In this document: positions 35,282 through 47,193 of the stretch, one piece after another | Numbering within the stretch: position 1 is the stretch's first letter | How the letters are laid out: each line of letters opens with the position of its first letter | From: Flammulina velutipes | Lineage: Eukaryota; Basidiomycota; Agaricomycetes; Agaricales; Physalacriaceae | DNA: 64,000 bases | Direction of reading: 5' to 3' | NCBI GenBank assembly: GCA_011800155.1 | Contig: CM022374.1 | Span: forward strand, 1,240,001-1,304,000 | The notes under the pieces: generated by a model | Database searches by the model: none | Told to the model about the DNA's origin: nothing | What the model saw: only the letters and a program-made list of their open reading frames with translations | Position numbers and translations under genes: made by a program

Positions 35282-37503
35282 ATGGCATCCAAAGAACTCA
35301 AACAGTATACCAAAGATGAAGTCGCAACAGTGAGTAATGCCTTTCGACTTCTAGATATGTTTTCAACGCGTCCCTATAGCACAATAAGCCAGATGACCTT
35401 GTATGTCGAACTGAAATTTCTTCTTGCAAGCATTAACATTCGCGCCAGTGGGTAATTATCAATGCCAAGGTCTACAACCTATCCCGCTTCAAAGACATGC
35501 ATCCCGGCGGTGCTTGGGTCCTGCTAGACGAAGAAGTCGGTAAGTTATCACAGTCCATTGAGCGGTGAAACAATACCTGATATCCTCTCAGCAGGACAGG
35601 ATGCGACGGAAGCGTTCACCAGTCTTCATATGATGGAGGTACTCCAACGCCCTCAATATCAACGCCTCCAGATTGGCTCTATCGCGGACGAGGAGCCTGT
35701 CCTTCGGGCGCATAGCATAGGGGATCTCAGTAAAGTTCCCTATGGCGAACCGACGTGGCTTTCCGCAGGCTTCCACAGCCCGTATTACAATGAGGTGAAT
35801 TTGCCCTACTCAGCCCTCCGAGACGCGTCTAATGCCAATATAGAGTCACAAGAAGTTCCAGGTTGCCATGAGAGAATTCGTGGATGAATACATAGTCCCA
35901 GATGCGCAGGCGCGTGAAGACGACGGAAAGCGACCCTCCCAGTCTGTGTTTGATAAGATGTCGTATGTCTCCCAAATTATCATCCCTCTCTGTCGGGTCT
36001 TAATTGCGAACAGCGAGCTCAATCTGCACGCGATGCGCATGGGTCCAGGAAAACACCTCAAGGGTCTGACACTCATGGGCGGCATCGTTAAGCCAGAGGA
36101 ATTTGATTATTTCCATGAGGTATTCAAGTGACTCCTTATTCTCAAGGCTCATGTGTGCTAATACTTGTACTTAGTTGATTATCACTCAAGAGATATCGCG
36201 CTGTAATACGCGTGGATACGGTGACGGTATGCTCTTCCCTATTGCGGTTTTCTTTTATTTTGAGCGCGTGCCATAGGTCTTATGAGTGGTACAGTCATTG
36301 GTCTTCCACCAGTACTCAACTTTGGTAGCGATGAGCTGAAGGCCAAGATTTTGCCTGAGGTCTTCTCCGCAAAGAAGTTTATCTGTCTGGCTATCTCGGA
36401 AGCGCAGGCAGGCAGTGATGTGATGGGTCTTCGGACCACTGCCGTCAAGACAGAGGACGGGAAGCATTGGATTGTCAATGGTCAGTACGTCACCGGGATT
36501 GTCAGGACATCTTCTCAACGTTTTCATTAGGAACCAAGAAATGGATAACGAACGCAACGTGAGCGACCTTCTTCCTCGCGCTTCCCTTCTACATACTCAT
36601 GACGATCTAGATTCGCGGATTACTTTACCGTGGGATGCAAGACCGAGGATGGCTTCACTGTGATATTGATTGAACGAGGTGAAGGTGTTGACACTAGACC
36701 TATCAAGACTAGTTACTCCCCGGCCGCTGGTACTGGCTTTATAACATTTGAGAACGTCAAGGTTCCAGTTGAAAATACCCTCGGAGAAGAAGGCGGAGGA
36801 ATCTTCGTGATTCTCAGCAACTTTAATCACGAGCGATGGGTGATGTGTTGCTCTTCTGCTCGCAGCCAACGAAGCATAGGTGAATCATTGTCCAATTTTA
36901 ACATCCGATGTCCGCTGACCTTCACTCTCAGTGGACGCCTGTTTGTTGTGGACTTCGCAACGGAAAGCGTTCGGTAAACCCTTGAACTCACAAGCTGTTA
37001 TTCGCAACAAGATTGCCCTGATGATACAACGCGCCGAGAGTTAGTTATACCATATATTTTGATTGTGTTGACTCACGACCCACCAGGTGTCCAGAACTGG
37101 CTTGAGAACATCACGTACCAAATGTGCAATATGTCCTACAAGCAGCAGTCTAAGAAACTCGCTGGGTAAGCACTCCTGCTCACTTCTTATCAGTTCGCTG
37201 ATTATGACCTTACAAAAGACAAATTGCTCTCTTGAAAAGCTACTCAACGTCATGCGCACAGGAGACCGCTCGTGATGCTGTCCAAATCTTTGGTGGACGT
37301 GGAATCACCCAATCTGGTATGGGCAAGATGATTGAACATGTACGTCAGAAGAGTCGAACCAATCTCGCATTTGTATCTGACTTCATATCTAGTATCACCG
37401 TACCGTTCCCTTTGATGCTCTTCTTGGTGGTGCTGAGGACGTACTAAGCGATCTAGGTGTTCGTCAGGCCCTGCGAGATATGCCTGAAGATTCACGGTTG
37501 TGA
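35282..37503 (+). CDS. Cytochrome b5-acyl-CoA dehydrogenase fusion, copy 1
   Basis: Exons 35282-35329, 35380-35400, 35449-35539, 35592-35794, 35844-35962, 36014-36119, 36175-36226, 36277-36480, 36531-36558, 36611-36879, 36932-37039, 37087-37165, 37219-37339, 37393-37503; 519 aa. Residues 5-80 are a cytochrome b5 domain with the heme ligand in MHPGGAW and a second His in FTSLHMMEV. The rest is an FAD-dependent acyl-CoA dehydrogenase (CLAISEAQAGSDVMGL, WIVNGTKKWIT, FGGRGITQSGMGK). The C-terminus SRL is a PTS1-like tripeptide, so peroxisomal location is likely. It probably oxidises an acyl-CoA and passes electrons through the fused b5; the substrate is unknown. Copy 2 (52798-55008, minus strand) has identical exon lengths. 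Confidence 0.92.
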
Positions 37504-37692
37504 TGGTGTACAATTATCATTTATTGCACCTATGTATACCTCCAAAACACACATTTACTACGCTATCTGAATTTCTCTTCCAGCTATGGTAGAACAGACG
37601 CGTTGAGAGTAGATGTGGCAACAAGCGTATGTGGCACGAATCGACCGGCTCGTGCCGAGGAGCGATCACTCTCTTTCAACACGACCATCAAC

Positions 37693-39257
37693 ATGGATCT
37701 AATGCTCTCTGAAGTATCGTGTTCTCTCACCATACTTCTTACTCAGGCCTCTCACATGCTATTCAGGATACTAACAAGCAGTTACTATCGAAAGAATGGG
37801 CTGTCAAAATCGATGTCCTGAACTCAAAACCATACCTCATTGTTTGTACCATGTCTTTGAGAAAGACAGGCTTTGTCCTAATGTTTATGGCACTTAGAAA
37901 TTCTGTTCTTCTACCAAAGATGTGTCTTGCACCATCGTGATCACGGATACCATTTCGGTTTGGACTGAAGGTGCGCTTTGACTGGCTGTGAAATAGCTGT
38001 TTACATATTACCGTCAGCTCTTTCAAGTCAACAATTCGCGCGGCGGTGGCGCGAATGTAACGTGTTAGATCCTGTGACAAGTGTCTCGTCCAACGACGAA
38101 GAAGACCAATGGAGGATTCACAACCTTGATGTCCTAACGAAAGTACACACGCCTGGCTGTATCGCGGACTGTTCTTTCGAAACTATTGAAACGAAATTCT
38201 CTGTACATTCTCTCACTATATACCTTACAGGACCTGACCCTTTCTAGGATGTCGCCTTCGACCTCGATGCATCATCCTTTCAATGGCGATGGGAGACTTG
38301 CTTTATCGGTTACAAAGCATCTGCCGAGTTCCTCTCGAAGCATCTCATATTCCCACTCATAAGCCTTACTCATTTATCATTCTCTCCGAGCGATAACATC
38401 CACGAAATGTCTGACGCGGACATGAACAAGGTTTCTCAAAATTTGCCACTGCATTTGAAGGATATACTGATGTCATCTGAAGGCGGTAGACAAGGTTGGA
38501 CGGACGTCACGTCGAAACGTGGATATACATGTCAAGAATGTCATATCGAAGCCTCGAGTCTCCTCTGCGCTGTCTCGCTTGACAGCCACTTTTAACTTCT
38601 CCGCAGACATTCGTAAGGGCGTCATGTATACTTTGGCACAGTACATTGACCATTTCCACTAGCTCCCGTTACATCGTCTTATGAAACCTATGAGCTTGAG
38701 GTTCTACCTCCCCCGAAAGGAGAGAAAACGAGGTCGTCTCCTCCAGATGAAGATTACATACCAACTGTTAGTCCGCTGATGACATTTACCTCTCACATCA
38801 TCTCATATTTGAAACATAGGCGATCAAGTCACCACCTAATTCCAGCAAAATAGCCTTTTCGGAAGCAAAAGCAAAGTCTCCTTCACCTGTACCGCCACGC
38901 GCCCTTTCAAAAGGGAGAAGTCCCGCCCCTCCCGTTGTCGCACCAGACTCAGACTCTGCCACAGAGCCCGACTCTGATGAAGAGCTAGAGCCTCCCAAAG
39001 CATCTACATCCACATCAAACCCAACACCGAAAGTTGCCACGCCACCTATCAAATCCCCGACACCTGCGCCGCGTCCGAATTCAAGACGGCCAACACAAGC
39101 ACCATCGTCAGATACAGATTCTCCGCCTGCTCGGAAGCCACCGCCGAAGCGAACGAGACCTCCAGCCTCTTCGAGTGACGATAGTGATGATGATAGGAAG
39201 AAGAATACGGTCAAGCGGGGGACTAGACAACCTATCAAACGTGGTGGGAAGAGATTC
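37693..39257 (+). CDS. XLF/Nej1-like non-homologous end-joining factor
   Basis: DNA ligase IV accessory factor for double-strand break repair in the nucleus. Exons 37693-37713, 37767-37841, 37898-37970, 38018-38202, 38248-38430, 38495-38612, 38663-38766, 38820-39257; 398 aa. The head domain is recognisable from KQLLSKEWAVKIDV, TIVITDTISVWTEALSSQQF, DEEDQWRIHNLDVL, FQWRWETCF and FLSKHLIFPLISLTHL. The stalk gives VGRTSRRNVDIHVKN and ISKPRVSSALSRLTATFNF. The acidic/Ser/Pro-rich C-terminus ends in a basic, aromatic IKRGGKRF, placed like the Ku-binding motif of XLF; that role is inference. The first exon is only 21 nt, so automated models may start too late. Confidence 0.85.
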
Positions 39258-39789
39258 TAAAGCTTACTTAACACTTTGCGTCTGGGCATCTGTAATTGAA
39301 TCATTGATGCTTCGAAGGCCGACGAAGGGTGATTGAAAGCATGCACGATTGTTGTGACGCCTACTCACATCGCTGAAAATGTAAATCAGGTATACAGTAC
39401 GAAAAGACCTTCACAGTCTGTGTTCTTAAAACTCTATTTTATTTTGCACATCTGTCCGGTACTACCTTGCGGACATTATTTTGAGTGGATGCTAAGACTG
39501 TGGCGCCGGACCGGGCAGAGCGTGGGACATACCTCGGCAATTGCCTGTTTCAGTGTTCCCATCCGAACATTCGTTCACTTTGACGACGACCGACGACGAC
39601 CACTGTCCGAGTGTCTCTTTCTTCGCCACGGCCTTTGAATGCTTGTCTTGTCATAGGTTTCGTATCCGTTGTGAGTAACAACCATCTCTCGGGTATTGTC
39701 GTCCTGCTGACTTTGGATAAAGATTTGTTTTTAGTGACCATTTCTGGCGCTTGTACACTCATTTTAAACCACCGTCCTTCCATCTCTCA
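39258..39789. other. Intergenic region and promoter
   Basis: 3' flank of XLF and promoter of the next gene; only short frames, nothing else seen. Confidence 0.55.
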
Positions 39790-41088
39790 ATGGTCGCTCA
39801 TATTCTTCCCCGCCACGCTCATCGACGCCAAGATGTAGACTCCTTCGCGGCGCCCACCGTCGATGGTCTCGTCGGGGCCGGCCTAACTGTTGAAGACAGC
39901 GCCGCTACCGGGACAGGCCTTGCCATACATCCGACTGCTACTGGAAACCGTCAAGACGACGTAGACTCCCTCGGAAATCCCTTCGTCGTCAGCACCCAAT
40001 TTATTCAACCGACTGCTTCGCGCTCTCTCTCCGTCCCATCTCAAACTGCTTCACCCAAAGCAGCGACTTCCGACGATATCTCAATGGGAACCGTCATTGG
40101 CGCCTGTATCGGCGCATTTGCCGGCGCTGCTTTCCTCGTTCTGTTAGGAATCTGGATATACAAGCGTGGATCCCCCAAGCCACGACCCAGGGACCCTGTC
40201 TCGGCGGGCAACCGGAATGCAGATGGCGAAGAGGCCCGCTCCCGCTCCAGATTGGAGAACTGGAATAGGCTTGATGACAAGGATGAGGATTCGTGGGAAG
40301 GAAAGCACCAGATGAAGGAGGCTGACACTTTGACCATTGCACCCATGGAAAAACTCACCATGTTCAAAAAGTCAACTCCCAGCGTGCGTTCCATGTACAC
40401 CCACAAATCAGACGAAATCCCTGCCTTCGATCTTGGTCCCCATCCATTCTCTCCATACCACACTGGCCTCGCCCAGGAGCTCGCATCAGCTGATGTGTCT
40501 CAACCCGTCGTTAGGCAGGGTTCCTCGCCGCCCATCCTTGATATTCCTTGGGACAGAGGAAGCGCCAACGACTCGTTCTTGACTCTGCGCTCAAATCATA
40601 TGTCGGGCTCCATCACCAACTCCACGGACATGGCCATCCCTACTCCTCCGGCTACATATACCGAACTGCACCGCTGGCATTCCGCCGAAGTCGTGGACTT
40701 TACTGGCCAGAAGGCGGAGGTCGTCGATCCCTCGGAGAACCCCTTTGAGCATCCCATGGAGAGGCGCAAGAGCAACGGAAACCCCTTCTTCGGCGCGTCC
40801 ATCACGCGAAAATCCTCATACATCCCCCCTCCACCACCAGCAATCACTCGTGGTGCGCCCATCTCCGAAAGCGAACATTCCAAGAATCCTTTCAGTGATA
40901 ATTACGCCAGTGGTCACCTCTCGACCCAATCTACAGATAGCAGCAATGACCGGGCGATTCAGTCCCTCATTGCCGCTCTCAATATCACGAATCAGGAAGC
41001 TGAAGAACGCTTGCGAGTGGCGTCCATGCAAACCACCGACTCTGTCTACAGCGATGTAGCAAGTTCATTCCCCCTTCCCCCGCGTTAA
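39790..41088 (+). CDS. Single-span membrane protein, function unknown
   Basis: One exon, 432 aa. About 95 Ser/Thr/Pro-rich residues precede one strong transmembrane helix (GTVIGACIGAFAGAAFLVLL, about residues 99-122) closed by basic residues (YKRGSPKPRPR). A long, polar, presumably cytosolic tail follows. The layout, a glycosylatable ectodomain with one span and a low-complexity tail, resembles fungal wall-stress sensors such as Mid2, but no family signature is present and there is no clear cleavable signal peptide. The open frame extends upstream without an ATG; 39790 is the first Met. Confidence 0.82.
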   Translation: MVAHILPRHAHRRQDVDSFAAPTVDGLVGAGLTVEDSAATGTGLAIHPTATGNRQDDVDSLGNPFVVSTQFIQPTASRSLSVPSQTASPKAATSDDISMGTVIGACIGAFAGAAFLVLLGIWIYKRGSPKPRPRDPVSAGNRNADGEEARSRSRLENWNRLDDKDEDSWEGKHQMKEADTLTIAPMEKLTMFKKSTPSVRSMYTHKSDEIPAFDLGPHPFSPYHTGLAQELASADVSQPVVRQGSSPPILDIPWDRGSANDSFLTLRSNHMSGSITNSTDMAIPTPPATYTELHRWHSAEVVDFTGQKAEVVDPSENPFEHPMERRKSNGNPFFGASITRKSSYIPPPPPAITRGAPISESEHSKNPFSDNYASGHLSTQSTDSSNDRAIQSLIAALNITNQEAEERLRVASMQTTDSVYSDVASSFPLPPR

Positions 41089-41657
41089 ACGCCCCATTTT
41101 CCATCGCTCTCCCTCTTGGTCATGTTGACCGTTCCGTTCGTTGTCATATAATTTGCGATCTGGCATCGATGGAGTTCTTCTACCCTCTTACCTTACACCC
41201 TTGGGCGCTGTAGTACTTGAACTTTGATACTGGACCCTCGCTGTCGCTGTTTTATTTATCTTTATTCGACTTGCTTTGCGTCCTGGTCCATTTTATGACT
41301 CCTTGGCAGCCACATTAGGTCAGTTTTTTTGTGCGGATGCGGCGATGGCAGTGTCCAACCATTGGCTCTGAACCACCATAGTTATTTATGACCAGTAAGG
41401 GCTCGATTAGCTGGACATCTTCACCTTACTAATGCCAACACAGATAATAATACTGTCCATGTAGACTGGCTACTGTCATCCCAAGCTCATGAATCTCTTC
41501 CTGTTAGCCTGGAGAATCTTCCACTACATGAATATGTTGCAGTCAGCCATGCCTTTGTCAAAAGTTATCCAATGAGCCACCCATCGCGTTCAACGATACC
41601 TCTCAGCTCAATCAAACAATCCCGCGCTCGTGTTGCCTTGTGTGCGCATTCATCGAC
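41089..41657. other. Intergenic region, nothing recognised
   Basis: 3' flank and promoter DNA; no long frame, repeat or RNA gene seen. Confidence 0.55.
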
Positions 41658-42846
41658 ATGAATCGGTCCTCACTCATTGTCATCCACCCTTCACTGGACC
41701 CCGTGCAAGCTCAACGTGAGTTCATCCGCACCGTAATTTTTCAACGGAGAAAAGAACTGGAAATAGTTTATTCAGAGTTTTGGAGCTTGGTTCAGCAAAG
41801 TGAGTAGCAAAGTCATTCTCAGCCACAAATGTCTTGAAATGACTGTAACAGCTTGCTTCGCCACGTCACCCGAGCGTCCTATTACCGACTTCCTTAACGA
41901 AATACCCGACGCCCATTCCGTAGATCCCTCTGTATGATTACTGCATCCTTTACACAATGGGCTATACTGACATGTACTCAAAGATCCGTTCTCGGGATAA
42001 TTACCGATGCAAATGCACTGGATATCTCACGGCCTTTTGGAGCGATGAACAAAAGACTTTGCTGGAGCCCACCTTGCCAAACGAACGATACGCTGCACCT
42101 TTGGAGATCGCGTAAGATAACTTGCATGTTCCGTCGCGCTACGCTGACTACCAACCGACAGGGATATGCTCTATTGTCCAGGCTGCTGGGAATCCCTCTT
42201 GATGGCTGGAATGCGCAATCCCTTGGCAATGCTATCCTGTTACACAAGGCCCTCGCTTGTGCCCTTCGTTTGTCCCAAATCTACTTCGAAGAAGAGAATG
42301 GCCAGGTGAATCACTCGTCACTACGTAGAATACGCTTCATTAACCTTCTTGATATAGATGGTTATACGCTTTCGAATGCAGCCAGAGTATGCGGACCCAA
42401 CAACGAGCTTCAACAGCTTCCCGTCACTCGGACATGATATGAAATACTGCGACGTCGCTCTTCTCGGGGCTACGCTTCGTCAGACTCCTCCCAGCCAGGT
42501 GCCCCAGCCAGAGTACCAATACTACCTTGTGCTGAAGTTATTGGGAGACATCCTCTGGACAACGGCCGAAGCCTTTCCTGATGTTATGTTACAGGAGCAA
42601 GCGGAACTGGAACGAGAGTATATGATGGATGTCACTGAAGACAACGTTGATATCCTACGGCGCCGCTTGACTGAAGTATCGACGTCTGACAGTGGGAAGA
42701 ATACATGTTTCTACGAAATACATGATCGAGCGGAACAAGAGCGGGAGGTCGTGCCGCTTTCAGCGCGGGGGTGGCAATGGCAAGGGCAGACATCAAACCA
42801 GAGCTGGGACTGTGGCGTAGTGGAATGTCTTTCACATACCACTTAG
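41658..42846 (+). CDS. Degenerate HNH-nuclease-like fungal protein
   Basis: Exons 41658-41799, 41852-41931, 41984-42111, 42182-42305, 42358-42846; 320 aa. The middle shows IRSRDNYRCKCTGY, the entry motif of fungal HNH-type proteins (Arg-Asp followed by a CxxTG turn). Further on, SLGNAILLHKALACAL sits where these proteins carry their NxxxLxxxxH segment. The expected His after LEIA (LEAAHI in relatives) is missing, so nuclease activity is doubtful. The acceptor of intron 3 is chosen to avoid a stop and is the weakest part of the model. The long last exon (EYQYYLVLKLLGDILW) has no known domain. Confidence 0.6.
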
Positions 42847-43798
42847 ACCAGACGGTGGCTTCCGAACGGATCGAACCATTCTGTCGTTCTTCGGAATTTC
42901 TAAACATCAAAGTCTTTGCGCGGCTAACCGACTTGCGTGTCTTGGATTCCGGTGGGGTGTAAAAAAAAAGAGAAGCTAGAGTTTGTGCTGAGAGACACTG
43001 ACTACGACACTTTGATCATTGACAGAGTTCGAAGTTACGCAGTGGGTGGGCAGTGATATACACAGGCCCGCTTGTATCAGCAGGATATCTGGACGAGCCT
43101 TTGCGTGTGGCGCATTCTGCCACACTTGTTTCAACTCAATCTTTGCACCTGGCTAGGACCTACGAACTTCGAAGGTCCGTGTATGTACTAATACATATCC
43201 TACGCGCTAACAATATACGCATTGCCAGTAAGATCCAAGCCCGGGTAGAAGGGGTGAGCGCGCGGTGGGTAGTCCATTTCTACTACGACTCGAAACAGAG
43301 CATCATTGAACCAACAATGTCAACCTTATAAGGGATGAAAACGACGAAACCGACAGGACACGGATCAAAAGCACTATCTTAGCAAGATAACAGTCCATTC
43401 TTCGCGATGCAAGGGCCTCCACATCGTTTCAATATTCCGCGTGTTATGCTGCACTCGCACTAAGCTGTTTCTAGCTGGTGCCTCGGCGGCTCTGGGCTAA
43501 CGGCCTCGTTCGTTAAACTCTCTCCGTGCTACCTCATGCATCCCATGCTGGTTTGAAACTATTATATCAAGCTGGATGTCAATATCAGAGAGGGCAGTGT
43601 CGCTTAATTCCTACTTTGACATCAAGAGGTGCGTGCCTATTTCCTTGAAGATGGACCCCGTTACACGAGATTAAACACGCGTGATCATAGACGTATTACA
43701 AGGCTGCAACCACGATATGATAACGTCCTATTGTTTATAAGGATGGATCATGACGCGGGTATCAGCTCCACCAAATACAGAACTACCTCCCAGCATCC
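42847..43798. other. Intergenic region, nothing recognised
   Basis: About 950 bases with only short frames. A poly-A run lies at 42961-42969. No gene, mobile element or RNA recognised. Confidence 0.5.
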
Positions 43799-44886
43799 AT
43801 GTCATCTGAAAAGCGCCCCCGTTCACAGAGACTCACCAAGCCTCCCCTACCCCCAAGGCAAAATCGCGTTCCTTCTCCCGTGGATGTACTCAGCATTGAA
43901 GTACCTGGAAGTCAGCGTAGCTCGGTAGTATTCCCACACGGAGATGAGAATCGACTTGACTCTGACGGTAAGAGTTATTTTGTGGCGTTGGATGGTTGAG
44001 TTGAACTCGATTATAGATACTTTAAATCCCATTCATCCTTCTGGGCTTCCAACCCTAAGCCCACCACCTCACTCCCCCAGACCCGCGCCTTTGCCCCGTC
44101 CTCATCAAATCGCACGTCATGAAAACACAAGCTTAAAATTTGGCTCTGCCGTAAACCTTCAATGTAAGTCGATGCATTAATTGATCACCGATGGCATTAA
44201 CCGTGTCATCGTGTAGACGAGCTTCCTGAGTTAGTCGGATCATTACAGGCTGGCTGGACCGAGATAGCGCACGTCGCGGCAGTGGTTGTGAGCGGATTTC
44301 ATATTATAACTCTGGTCACAGTTGTATTGACGTTCCAACTCTCCATAGTCTTCTGCATTCGCCATTTGTGCGATTCTTCTTATGTTCCAAGCGGAAACGT
44401 TGCGACCACAAGCGCCACACCTCCACGACATTCTCTTTGTCTTTGCGTATTCTTCCATCCTTTTCAACTTTGCCTCAGCCTTCAGCTCGATCCTCGTGAC
44501 CCAGAAGCTTGGTGGGATTCCCTTGCAGTCCTCGAAAGAGGGAAGCAACCCTCCCAGGACAGGGTGGTATAGTCGCTCATCCAAGCTTCTCGAAAGGTTT
44601 GGGGTGGGGCAATCGTGGTCTTGGATTATATGGTATTGTCAGTGTCACCAATGACATTGTTTGGATGCAACGCTAACTTGATCGTATAGGGATTTTAAGT
44701 TTCCACTCAGGCCTTGTTTGCCTCATGGTTCAGCTTGGTCTCCAAGTCTGGCTCCAAGATCGAGCTTTGGCAGGCAAGATAGTGATCATAGTAATGTTCG
44801 GCATCGTCTCTTTGCCCATTGGACTTTTTATGGTCGCCTCTCTGTGGAGAAACTCGCGGAGGACTGCGCCCCAAGTTTTCGTATGA
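43799..44886 (+). CDS. Multi-span membrane protein D, related to genes A and B
   Basis: Exons 43799-43967, 44017-44163, 44217-44287, 44349-44637, 44690-44886; 290 aa. The N-terminal 105 residues are Pro/Arg-rich and polar (LPTLSPPPHSPRPAPLPRP). The conserved core then matches A and B: LPELVGSLQAGWTEIAHVAAVV encoded by a 71-nt exon of the same length and phase, a span around ILFVFAYSSILFNFASAF, LLERFGVGQSWSW, and a last exon starting within the Trp codon (WILSFHSGLVCLMVQLGL). Function is unknown. The shared intron positions show common ancestry with the tandem array 28 kb away. Confidence 0.78.
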
Positions 44887-45121
44887 TAAAAAAGGTGGAT
44901 GTGCATACAGACATAGCCCGAATACGTATGGAATCTACACTACTACTACTACTACCACCCAATCTACTTATGTACCCTTGCTTTGAATACAACTGAACTT
45001 GTAAATCTATGGAGGGGAGAGATTCGAACACAATGCTCGGCAACTTGAATTGCGTAACCAATCAACCAATCTGCTTAGGTCATCCCGCTCTCCCGTTCAC
45101 CACCACGTCTCATCCACGGAA

Positions 45122-46483
45122 ATGGCGAAGAAAAAGAATAAGAATGTGAGCTGAGCACTGGAATGAGTCTCTGTGCGCTTAACTGACTGTTCTGAAGCTC
45201 ATTCAACCCTGGTGCTGGTACTGCGAAAGAGAGTTCGAAGATGAAAAGGGTACTGCACTTCTTTCCCAACGATGGGAAACGCGGGACTGACCGCTGCCCG
45301 CAGTATTGATGCAACACCAGAAAGCGAAGCATTTTAAATGCAGTATGTGCCCGCGACGATTGAATACAGCAGGTGGTTTGGCTGTTCATATTCAACAAGT
45401 CCACAAGCTTGAACCAGAAAAGTATGTATGGAGTCGAACGTATCAAGCCGATGGACTAACCTTCTCCAGCTTACCGCGAATCGACAATGCGCTTCCTGGA
45501 CGGGATGGATACGAAGTCGAGATCTTTGGAATGGAGGGCATCCCTGCCCCAGACGTCGCAGACTACAAGAGACGCAAGGAAATTGAATTCGGTCTAGCCG
45601 CTGGATCGATCTCGCAACCTCAGGCGAAACGCGCAAAGACGGAGAACAGGCCTATGACCGAAGCGGAGCTGAAGGCTGCATTAGAAAACCACAAAGCTCT
45701 GATGGGCGCCCACAACGGCACGAAGGAACCTGCTGCCCCCACACATGATGGGAATTCCGGCGCTGTATATGGTGCACCTCAAGCCTATTCTGGCCCCCCG
45801 CAGTCTATGCCGCCTGTTGGGATGCCTCCGGGCCTTCCTCCTTTCTTTCCTCCACCACCTGGCATGATGCAGCCATTTCCCCCTTTCCCAGGAATGCACG
45901 GATTCCCTCCTGGGTGAGTTACTGTTACTTCTACTATGCAGTAGCTAATTTTACCAGACCCCCTCCTCCTGGCTTCCCTTTCCCACCGGGCGCACTACCC
46001 CCAGGTATGATGCCGCCGCCGGGTATGTCACCGCCTCCACCTGGCATGGTGCCCATGCCTCCTCCAGGTGCCATGAGAGCACCTTTCCCACCTCCAAACT
46101 TTGTTCCCGGCCAGGGCATGCATTCGCCTTTCCCGCCTGTGCCTCCCAGCGGATCGATAACGCCAGCTACGCCCGCAAGTGCCGTTCCCACACCTCCATC
46201 TTCTGTTCCGCCTACTACTCAAGTACAGCGCCAGCTTGTCTTACCTAACCCAGCACTCTCGCAAACCCTTCCCCCGTTCAAGAAGGAGACTGATCTCAAG
46301 TACAAGGACCCGAATTTCTCTCCGGTATGTTTATACATGCTTCTTGACATATCTGTGTTCTCACTTTATCTGAAGGAGGAGCGTCGCGCATGCCATCCGA
46401 AGTACCTTGTTCCTAAGCCTACTGATGCAGCAACAGAAGAGTCGAGAGGGAAGAAGCGGGCGCGAGCTGAGGACTTTCTGTGA
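45122..46483 (+). CDS. BuGZ/ZNF207-like zinc-finger protein
   Basis: Exons 45122-45145, 45198-45249, 45304-45421, 45470-45913, 45958-46324, 46376-46483; 370 aa. The N-terminus carries the conserved BuGZ double C2H2 block: KPWC-type start PWCWYCEREFEDEKVLMQHQ, KHFKCSMCPRRL and GLAVHIQQVHK. After it comes NALPGRDGYEVEIFGMEGIP, a family hallmark. The middle is a Pro/Met/Gly/Phe-rich low-complexity region, which in animal BuGZ drives phase separation. Near the C-terminus SPEERRACHPKYLVP looks like a GLEBS motif, the segment by which BuGZ binds Bub3 (and by which nucleoporins bind Rae1). A role in kinetochore-microtubule control or splicing is inferred from the family. Confidence 0.9.
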
Positions 46484-47193
46484 TGACGGGGATGGACAAC
46501 GGAGTTACTCGTTTATCAGTCTGTCCACCCCACCACCGGCCATTCGCGTGTGACTCATTTCCTCCAGAGGCATTTGCAGTGGTAGGAGGTTCTCTCCGAT
46601 TTTTATTCCCCCCTCTTTTACTCCCCGTTTTTAAATCTTGCGAGGTGAGCAATACACTTATTTAGCGTGCTGTATTCGGTTGGTCGTTCCCTTGTTATCG
46701 AATCTCGCAATTAAAAAAAAGCCCGAGCGTACATTCATGCGAAGAAGGGACTGCTCTTCCCTTTTTCGCGTGCGTCCGTTGTGTATATAGTGGTGGTGAT
46801 GCACGCCGCCTACCGTGGCGGCGGAAGTAGCGTGTACGATCTACATTCGCTGTGTAGTCTTTGAATAGTTCGAAGAGACTTTGAATCAACGTCTACGCAG
46901 GACGTGATGCTGATGTTTGATTTTACGATGAACACTGAACAGGTGCCATGTCGGGTATTGCAAGAAGTGAGAAAGAGTGAATAAATACTTGCTAAAGTGA
47001 TAATGATATTTGTGTTGGAACTTCAACTGGCCACTGGGAGTGGATCCATGAGCGACCAAGTGACCTTGCGTGGCGTCGGCACCTTCCGAATTTGCAACTT
47101 CCTCCCCGCCACATCATCCTGTCTCATCTTTCTATTGTTCTTGCATTTCTGTCTTTCGTTTTCGCTGCACCGACTGCAGGTTCACTTTCTAAC
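46484..47193. other. Intergenic region, nothing firm
   Basis: 3' flank of the BuGZ gene and promoter of the next. A signal-peptide-like frame at 47092-47379 (LSIVLAFLSFVFAAPTAG) has no ATG and overlaps the next gene's start in the same frame, so a longer N-terminus by upstream splicing cannot be excluded. Confidence 0.45.

Noticed and set aside
40041..40463. 140-codon minus-strand frame inside the 39790 gene
   Set aside because: Shadow frame opposite a well-supported single-exon gene.
44995..45075. tRNA-like sequence on the minus strand (A-box-like GATTGGTTGATTGGTTACGC and B-box-like GTGTTCGAATC)
   Set aside because: The acceptor and T stems do not pair and the anticodon loop has the wrong length, so it is at most a tRNA-derived relic or chance.
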